64,000 nt of DNA, taken from assembly GCA_037501455.1 (NCBI GenBank), contig CM074858.1, forward strand, positions 11,458,501-11,522,500, in the 5' to 3' direction. The stretch comes from Lantana camara (taxonomy: Eukaryota; Streptophyta; Magnoliopsida; Lamiales; Verbenaceae). The notes under the pieces were generated by a model. That model was not told where the DNA came from. It saw nothing but the letters and a program-made list of their open reading frames with translations, and did not search any database. Each line of letters begins with the position of its first letter. Position 1 is the stretch's first letter. The translations under genes were made by a program, and so were the position numbers. This document shows positions 56,110-64,000 of the stretch, piece after piece.

Positions 56110-59094
56110 TGTAACAGCCCAAACCCTAATTCTCATAGTAACCAAAACCGACCAAAAACCCTACTTTAACCCTAAATTTAGATATTTTCGAATTTCAACG
56201 TTTTCCCTATCCAATATTATAGTCAAAACGATCCTTGAATTATTTTGTGAATTTTCATGCATTTACCAAAACTTGATTCCAATCATAGCATATTTTATAA
56301 ATATTTTCCTTTTTAAAAATTATCATTTTATTTTAAACAATTAGCTTTCATTCAATATTCGAAATTTTTCTCAAAACGTTCCTTGAATTTTTCTCTAAAA
56401 TATGATGATTTTTGCAACCTTCAAACTTCGTCATAGCTTCGTTTATATAATTTTCTTATGATTTTCATCATCTTTAATATTCATAATTTATAAACGAGAA
56501 CTCTAAATATTCCACATTTATAATCAAAACGAAGCTTATTTTTCACTCATTCTTCCATTAATTTACTACTTCAAGGTTTCACCTCCCGACTCTTGAATAA
56601 ATTTTATATCATTTTACATTTATTTTTATTCAATATAAACCTTCTAGAAAGTTTAAATAAATAGACATATTTTCCCCACATTTCCTATCTAATTACCAAG
56701 CATATGTCTAAAATATAATTCATCCAAATTACCTAAGTAGCAACCAAGCATTTGTCTAGGATATAAAGCTTCCACATTTCCCTTAAACTCTTAAAAATTG
56801 CATAAAGACCCCTCATGACTACCTATAAATACCCCTCTCAAGCATCATTTATAACTCACAAATCAACACACAAAAATCACTCTCTCTCTCCCTAAACCTC
56901 ACTCCACAACCCTCTCTCTCTCTAAGGTATGTCTTTTTTCTATTATTTCATGCTTTATATTATGTTCTTAGTATACTAGTAACAGTAGCATGTCTAGGAT
57001 TAATTAAATTATGCTTTAGGAATTTTATTTTATGATATATGTGCATAATTGTTAGTTTTAAATACAATGTGTGTACATTATGGAATTTTATTTAATTAAA
57101 TGCATGAATTATGTTATGATATAATGTGAGTATGTATTTAAATAATTATGATCTTCTTTGATTAAATTCATGCCTAGAGTAATTTATTTAGAATTATTTT
57201 TCATAGAGAATTGGTATATTTTGCTATAATATGCTTCAATTCTATGTTATAAATATGAATGTGATTAAACATGTTATACACCCTCTTTATATATTCAAAT
57301 GAACTTAAGAACATGTTCTTGGTGTTCTTGGACATGTGTGTATGTGTGTGTGAAACGTGTGAGTAGTGTGTGTGTGTGTGTGTGTGAATTTGATTTTATG
57401 TTATAAAGTGTTTAATTCTTAGAAAATTGAATAGTAAATGTTTTCAATAGTAACTTTGACTTTTTGGTCAACATTTATCATGATAATTTCGAAAATCATA
57501 TTAAAATAATTATAAAATTAGTTTTGTAATTTTTTAGATAAAGATTTTATCCGAATTTTCCAAAAAATCGGTAAATTATGAATTATTTTCAAAATATAAC
57601 CTACATTGTCAAATTAAATTCTAAATTTCATTTCTAATGTTATAATAAGGATTCTAATGTGATTAATAAATATTTAAGTGGTCAAAAAAACTCATGAAAC
57701 CTGATTAATTACTTAATTTTCCTTAAACGGTTAAAATTATGGTTTACCGGGAATTCTTTAACGTGCTACAAAATGTGCACCTTATGTGCTTATTTGATTA
57801 GAATATTATATACCTCATGTGCTTATTTGACTAAAATAAGGAACCTAGTTCTAAGCCTATAGTAGTTAATACTTTCAGGCGCACTGGAATCCACATTACA
57901 ATGTCTGACTACCGGTATAGGTGAGGGTTAAAATGTTTTCAACTGGAATCATGCTATACATATGTATCTATATAAAAACTATTTCCAAGCCTACCTATCA
58001 TTTTGATTTACTACCCTATATATATATTATTGTACTACAAAGTCCCTCTTAAGGGAAAAATACTTTCATGCCGGAATCAACATTTTACTAGGACGTTATA
58101 TATTTTAAGTCCACTTTATCAAAACATTGATTTCGGGTTACGCAAGAAAAATATTGTTCTTGATTCATGTTATGGGCCCCGGCTGTATCCGTAGCAAGCA
58201 ATTACCCGGAAGGTATCGGGCCGAGGGTATTGTTGGTGCTGCGGACTGCCACCACCTCTTGGTAGTGGTTTAACTGGAGGTTAGTTACTCCACCCAAGGG
58301 ATGAGGGAGAGATAGCTGCCTCCCGAATCGTGTTCGTGGTCTCTAGGGTTTGCTCCCCTATTGACATCAAGGAGTAGCGGAGTTATTATCATATTGGTTT
58401 TATTGAAGTATCGGTGTCTTGATCAACGCCGTTACTATTTTATCATGATTTAAGGAGTTACGGATGGAGAGGCCTAGCTTGCGGGCATTAATGTTCTTGT
58501 TACCAGCGGTTCATATTTCTACAAATATTCCCGATTACCCCTATCCCTGATTTTACACTCATCATGAACTGTTTTATATTTGTTATATTCTATTGCTAAT
58601 ATTTTAGATCAAGGTCTTCAAGATCATATAAATATATATACATATACATATATCTATAAACTACTATACCCCCTTCACTTAGTCACTTTGACTAACCCTC
58701 TCGCATATTTTAAAATGCATGATTTCAGGAATCAATGAACGACAACTAGAGGTATTTTGAAGCATTACAACAGTAGGTTAGATCCGATCCTAAGAGTACA
58801 CTGTCTTGAGCCTACTCTCTGAAGAAACAAACTATCTCATACTTTGTCCTTGCATGTCAACCTGTTGTATTCTTTTGTGAACTACTTTGATCAATAATGA
58901 TAATCCTTGCTCATTGTACGTTATCCTCCCCGTTCATTGGTAAAGTTGAATCTATTTATCTTCCGCTGCACTGTGACATATACTCCATTCATATATTATC
59001 CTGACCGTTCGTCGTAGTATTTCCTGAGTGTTGGGTCTAACCTCCATTCAGGGAGTATTACGGTGCGGGGTTGTGGTGCTGGGGAGGCGCTACA
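56110..59094 (+). repeat. 5' LTR of the 56-62 kb element
   Basis: It starts TGTAACAGCCCAAACCC and ends GGCGCTACA. TATAAATA lies at 56824-56831, followed by a CT-rich stretch. A TG microsatellite near 57360 differs in length from its partner. Confidence 0.94.
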
Positions 59095-59881
59095 ATTAAA
59101 GTGGTATCAGAGCCAGGTTGCGGAAATCTGGGGTTCATCATTCATAGAGTCTCATATGTACTCTCGTGTCTTTAGTGCTTAAATTGTGATCAATCACTGT
59201 TGGGGCGGCCGACCAGCATGTGGTTTGTTACAATTGTAGTACTAAACCCTTCCTCGATCAAGCCAAGCATACAATCTTAATTTACATCAAAATCCCGAGT
59301 TCTATCAAATCCTTCAATTATCAAATTCTTGGTAGATTCAGTTACAAGATCTACATCTCCTTCATCATACTAGTATTCCTAACTAATGGAAACACTTCAC
59401 TTATACTTTCTAATTTGTTCAAATCTTAAGTTATTAGAATTGCTTCAAGATACCAGTAGGACCGAAAACTAACTTATTAATTTTATGTGCCTTTATATAT
59501 ATACTTTATCTTCGCTAACGATGTTGTGTCTGTTAATTGCTATTACTTGGAAAATTTAATTTTGTGATCATCTGCACATCATTCTGAACTACCATGCATT
59601 ATATTATCTCTATAAGGGTGATTGCAGTTTAAAATTGTCATCCCCAAAGCTGTTAAAGGTATACATTCTAAACACGCCAGTTACTGATCCTGGCGACATG
59701 CATTCATTGCATCATTTATGTGTGCATTTAAATTTCTTACTTGAACAATTGTCTTATGTGTTTAAAAGTAAGTTCTCTTTTGGAAACCTGCTTATCATAG
59801 ATAGAGAATACAAACATTACCTAAAGCTATTATGAAATATGAGTAGAATCTGAGGACAAATTCTCTTTAAGGGGGAAGGAT
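59095..59881 (+). other. Internal region, non-coding
   Basis: The primer binding site TGGTATCAGAGCC lies at 59102-59114, seven bases after the LTR. The polypurine tract AAGGGGGAAGGAT lies at 59869-59881. Two short open frames (69 and 66 codons) show no family likeness, and I take them as chance. Confidence 0.85.
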
Positions 59882-61134
59882 TGTAACAGCCCAAACCCTA
59901 ATTCTCATAGTAACCAAAACCGACCAAAAACCCTACTTTAACCCTAAATTTAGATATTTCCGAATTTCAACGTTTTCCCTATCCAATATTATAGTCAAAA
60001 CGATCCTTGAATTATTTTGTGAATTTTCATGCATTTACCAAAACTTGATTCCAATTATAGCATATTTTATAAATATTTTCCTTTTTAAAAATTATCATTT
60101 TATTTTAAACAATTAGCTTTCATTCAATATTCGAAATTTTTCTCAAAACATTCCTTGAATTTTTCTCTAAAATATGATGATTTTTGCAACCTTCAAACTT
60201 CGTCATAGCTTCGTTTATATAATTTTCTTATGATTTTCATCATCTTTAATATTCATAATTTATAAACGAGAACTCTAAATATTCCACATTTATAATCAAA
60301 ACGAAGCTTATTTTTCACTCATTCTTCCATTAATTTACTACTTCAAGGTTTCACCTCCCGACTCTTGAATAAATTTTATATCATTTTACATTTATTTTTA
60401 TTCAATATAAACCTTCTAGAAAGTTTAAATAAATAGACATATTTTCCCCACATTTCCTATCTAATTACCAAGCATATGTCTAAAATATAATTCATCCAAA
60501 TTACCTAAGTAGCAACTAAGCATTTGTCTAGGATATAAAGCTTCCACATTTCCCTTAAACTCTTAAAAATTGCATAAAGACCCCTCATGACTACCTATAA
60601 ATACCCCTCTCAAGCATCATTTATAACTCACAAATCAACACAAAAAAATCACTCCCTCTCTCCCTAAACCTCATGCCACAACCCTCTCTCTCTCTAAGGT
60701 ATGTCTTTTTTCTATTATTTCATGCTTTATATTATGTTCTTAGTATACTAGTAACAGTAGCATGTCTAGGATTAATTAAATTATGCTTTAGGAATTTTAT
60801 TTTATGATATATGTGCATAATTGTTAGTTTTAAATACAATGTGTGTACATTATGGAATTTATTTAATTAAATGCATGAATTATGATATGATATAATGTTA
60901 GTATGTATTTAAATAATTATGATCTTGTTTGATTAAATTCATGCCTAGAGTAATTTATTTAGAATTATTTTTCATAGAGAATTGGTATATTTTGCTATAA
61001 TATGCTTCAATTCTATGTTATAAATATGAATGTGATTAAACATGTTACACACCCTCTTTATATATTCAAATGAACTTAAGAACATGCTCTTGGTGTTCTT
61101 GGACATGTGTGTATGTGTGTGTGAAACGTGTGAG

Positions 61135-61170
<36 letters not shown>

Positions 61171-62876
61171 TTGATTTTATGTTATAAAGTGTTTAATTCT
61201 TAGAAAATTGAATAGTAAATGTTTTCAATAGTAATTTTGACTTTTTGGTCAACATTTATCATGATAATTTCGAAAATCATATTAAAATAATTATAAAATT
61301 AGTTTTGGAATTTTTTAAATAAAGATTTTATCCGAATTTTCCAAAAATCGGTAAATTGTGAATTATTTTCAAAATATAACCTACATTGTCAAATTAAATT
61401 CTAAATTTCATTTCTAATGTTATAATTAGGATTCTAATGTGATTAATAAATATTTAAGTGGTTAAAAAAACTCATGAAACCTGATTAATTACTTAATTTC
61501 CCTTAAACGGTTAAAATTATGGTTTACCGGGAATTCTTTAACGTGCTACAAAATGTGCACCTTATGTGATTATTTGATTAGAATATTATATACCTCATGT
61601 GCTTATTTGACTAAAATAAGGAACCTAGTTCTAAGCCTATAGTAGTTAATACTTTCAGGCATACTGGAATCCACATTACAATGTCTGACTACCGGTATAG
61701 GTGAGGGTTAAAATGTTTTCAACTGGAATCATGCTATACATATGTATCTATATAAAAACTATTTCCAAGCCTACCTATCATTTTGATTTACTACCCTATA
61801 TATATATATTATTGTACTACAAAGTCCCTCTTAAGGGAAAAATACTTTCATGCCGGAATCAACATTTTACTAGGACGTTATATATTTTAAGTCCACTTTA
61901 TCAAAACATTGATTTCGGGTTACGCAAGAAAAATATTGTTCTTGATTCATGTTATGGGCCCCGGCTGTATCCATAGCGAGCAATTACCCAGAAGGTATCG
62001 GGCCGAGGGTATTGTTGGTGCTGCGGACTGCCACCACCTCTTGGTAGTGGTTTAACTGGAGGTTAGTTACTCCACCCAAGGGATGAGGGAGAGATAGCTG
62101 CCTCCCGAATCGTGTTCGTGGTCTCTAGGGTTTGCTCTCCTATTGACATCAAGGAGTAGCGGAGTTATTATCATATTGGTTTTATTGAAGTATCGATGTC
62201 TTGATCAACGCCGTTACTATTTTATCATGATTTAAGGAGTTACGGATGGAGAGGCCTAGCTTGCGGGCATTAATGTTCTTGTTACCAGCGGTTCATATTT
62301 CTACAAATATTCCCGATTACCCCTATCCCTGATTTTACACTCATCATGAACCGTTTTATATTTGTTATATTCTATTGCTAATATTTTAGATCAAGGTTTT
62401 CAAGATCATATAAATATATATACATATACATATATCTATAAACTACTATACCCCCTTCACTTAGTCACTTTGACTAACCCTCTCGCATATTTTAAAATGC
62501 ATGATTTCAGGAATCAATGAACGACAACTAGAGGTATTTTGAAGTATTACAACAATAGGTTAGATCCGATCCTAAGAGTACACTGTCTTGAGCCTACTCT
62601 CTGAAGAAACAAACTATCTCATACTTTATCCTTGCATGTCAACCTGTTGTACTCTTTTGCGAACTACTTTGATCAATAATGATAATCCTTGCTCATTGTA
62701 CGTTATCCTCCCCGTTCATTGGTAAAGTTGAATCTTTTTATCTTCCCCTGCACTGTGAAATATACTCCATTCATATATTATCCTGACCGTTCGCCGTAGT
62801 ATTTCCTGAGTGTTGGGTCTAACCTCCATTCAGGGAGTATTGCGGTGCGGGGCTGTAGTGCTGGGGAGGCGCTACA
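59882..62876 (+). repeat. 3' LTR of the 56-62 kb element
   Basis: This is the partner of 56110-59094. TATAAATA lies at 60596-60603, and the TG microsatellite (about 61138-61167) is longer. Confidence 0.94.
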
Positions 62877-63593
62877 GGCCATTTGTGAGACTTGTTTTGT
62901 TTTAGTTTAATACACAGATACACCAAGTACTATAAGTGGTATTGATACTTAAATCTTTTGTCATTTTTGTTGCATATGGCCAATATCATATATTAGGTCC
63001 AAATTGTACCTAATATTATTTTGGATTGAAAATTTCGTAAACATGTTATTATTATGTTATTCGATTTGGTTTTTTTAATTATGTTGTTATTTACATTTGT
63101 TTGTTGAGATTAAATTACTAGAATAGAATTACAATTATTCGGGAAAATATAAGTTTTAATGACATTTTATTTTGTCCTAATATCACTTAATGTGACGCTT
63201 TATTCCGTCAAAATATCACTTAATGTGACGTTTTATTCCATCATAATATAAGATATTGTGATGCTAAATTCCGTCATAACAAACAATTTGATGACGCTTT
63301 ATTGTGTCTCAATACCATTTATCGTGACGCTATTTTTTGTCATAATAAAGTTTTAAACTGGCATATCATACTTTTTAATGACGCTTTATTGTGTCATATT
63401 AAAGCGCTGAAAAGCGTCGCAACATCACGTCTGTGATGACACATTAAACCGTCATAATAGCAGCGTCATAATATCATATTGTGACGGTAACACAAGTGAC
63501 ACTTTTACATAGCGTCATAAAATCGAAAGCGTCACAAAAACCCATTTTTCGTGACGCTTTCTGGCATCACAAAACCCCGTTTTTCTAGTAGTG
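62877..63593 (+). mobile_element. Terminal part of a CACTA-type DNA transposon
   Basis: It ends TTTTTCTAGTAGTG at 63593, the reverse complement of the CACTACTAGAAAAA terminus typical of plant CACTA elements. The last 450 bases are filled with GTGACGC/GCGTCAC-type words in both orientations (subterminal repeats). The other end is not found in the window. The LTR element at 56110-62876 inserted into it or into its flank. Confidence 0.8.
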
Positions 63594-64000
63594 AACCAAC
63601 TCCGACCGTGTACAATGAACATGATATAATACTTTGAATACGTGGTCATGTAATACATAATAATACACGCGAGTCATATAACATGTGCATAATCATGATC
63701 ATGAAATAAGTTCCAACCTTCTCCCTCCATAATGGTCGGGCCTGCAGACCTGAACCATTCCATGATAACAATGTCGAGACGGAGGCTTATGACTCCTACC
63801 CGCTCCTTCGATGGGTTAACCACCGGCTCAAGAATAACTCACCTTCCACGCTACACGGTCGCGTGAGAGATTCTCAAAGGGTACTATATGCAATGGTTTA
63901 TCCGACGACCCGATGTCGTACCGGTTTCCATTCACACAATTCCCCGGGCCCAATACATGTGCATGATCAATGTGCATAACCTCGTCAAAATATTTCAAGT
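63594..64000. other. Possible LTR-type sequence, runs off the window
   Basis: The style (CCGGGCCC, CGGTCGCGTGAG, ACATGTGCATGATC, alternating GC-rich and AT-rich words) resembles chromovirus LTRs, but I find no alignable partner in the window. It contains no gene. Confidence 0.3.

Larger units (their letters stand above)
56110..62876 (+). mobile_element. Non-autonomous LTR retrotransposon with a 0.8-kb interior
   Basis: LTRs at 56110-59094 and 59882-62876 are about 3.0 kb each and very similar. Perfect duplications GGCCA flank the element (56105-56109, 62877-62881). The 787-bp interior has a primer binding site and polypurine tract but no gag or pol. It is the best-preserved element here. By eye the LTRs differ at only about one base per hundred. 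Confidence 0.94.

Noticed and set aside
55481..56344. Frames of about 60-105 codons on both strands
   Set aside because: They are AT-rich, lack domains, and one crosses the LTR boundary at 56110.
59220..59835. Two small frames inside the 56-62 kb element as genes
   Set aside because: They have no start context, no domain and AT-driven composition.

Overview
The window is repeat-dense nuclear DNA from a flowering plant, most likely a eudicot. The evidence is spliced genes with GT-AG introns, LTR retrotransposons primed by initiator-Met tRNA (TGGTATCAGAGCC appears four times), Ty1/copia, Tat and chromovirus Ty3/gypsy lineages, hAT-like and CACTA-like DNA transposons, a SINE-like insertion and very AT-rich spacers. 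The only gene I judge intact is a six-exon gene for the KEOPS/EKC subunit CGI121 on the minus strand at 15928-17644.

Layout. 1-8660: a decayed copia element (copia-1) whose 5' LTR runs off the left edge. It sits inside a Tat-type Ty3/gypsy element (8661-14380) that has a second RNase H domain and an antisense extra reading frame. 14381-18456: gene-bearing land with an exon of a DnaJ-type Cys-rich protein broken by a small inverted-repeat element, then intact CGI121 (copy A), then a SINE-like insertion in a tRNA-Arg half. 18457-21398: a solo LTR with a perfect ACACC duplication. 21399-25504: low-complexity and AT-rich DNA with a 1-kb hAT-like element, a GRF zinc-finger pseudogene and an unidentified decayed coding segment.

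25505-53309: a second CGI121 copy (B), split by about 25 kb of nested retrotransposons. The outer element is copia-2 (25768-50692). Its 5' LTR holds a complete 10.2-kb LARD-like non-autonomous element (26264-36456, duplication GATGA/GATGA). Its 3' LTR holds a chromovirus (43959-49407) whose 5' part was lost in a deletion. Intron 1 of copy B also carries an inverted-array hAT-like element (51393-52969). 53610-54800: a third CGI121 copy (C), lacking exon 1 and frameshifted. 54839-64000: a second LTR element with almost no internal region (56110-62876, duplication GGCCA/GGCCA) inside DNA that ends as a CACTA-type terminus at 63593.

How parts relate. The solo LTR, the LARD and the chromovirus share LTR ends and a conserved LTR block, and the last two share their polypurine-tract region, so the LARD was probably mobilised by chromovirus proteins. 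All three LTR lineages carry, at a similar place, pairs of short GC-rich palindromes with centres 32-34 bp apart. The arm sequences differ between lineages while the symmetry and spacing are kept. This is the least explained structure in the window.
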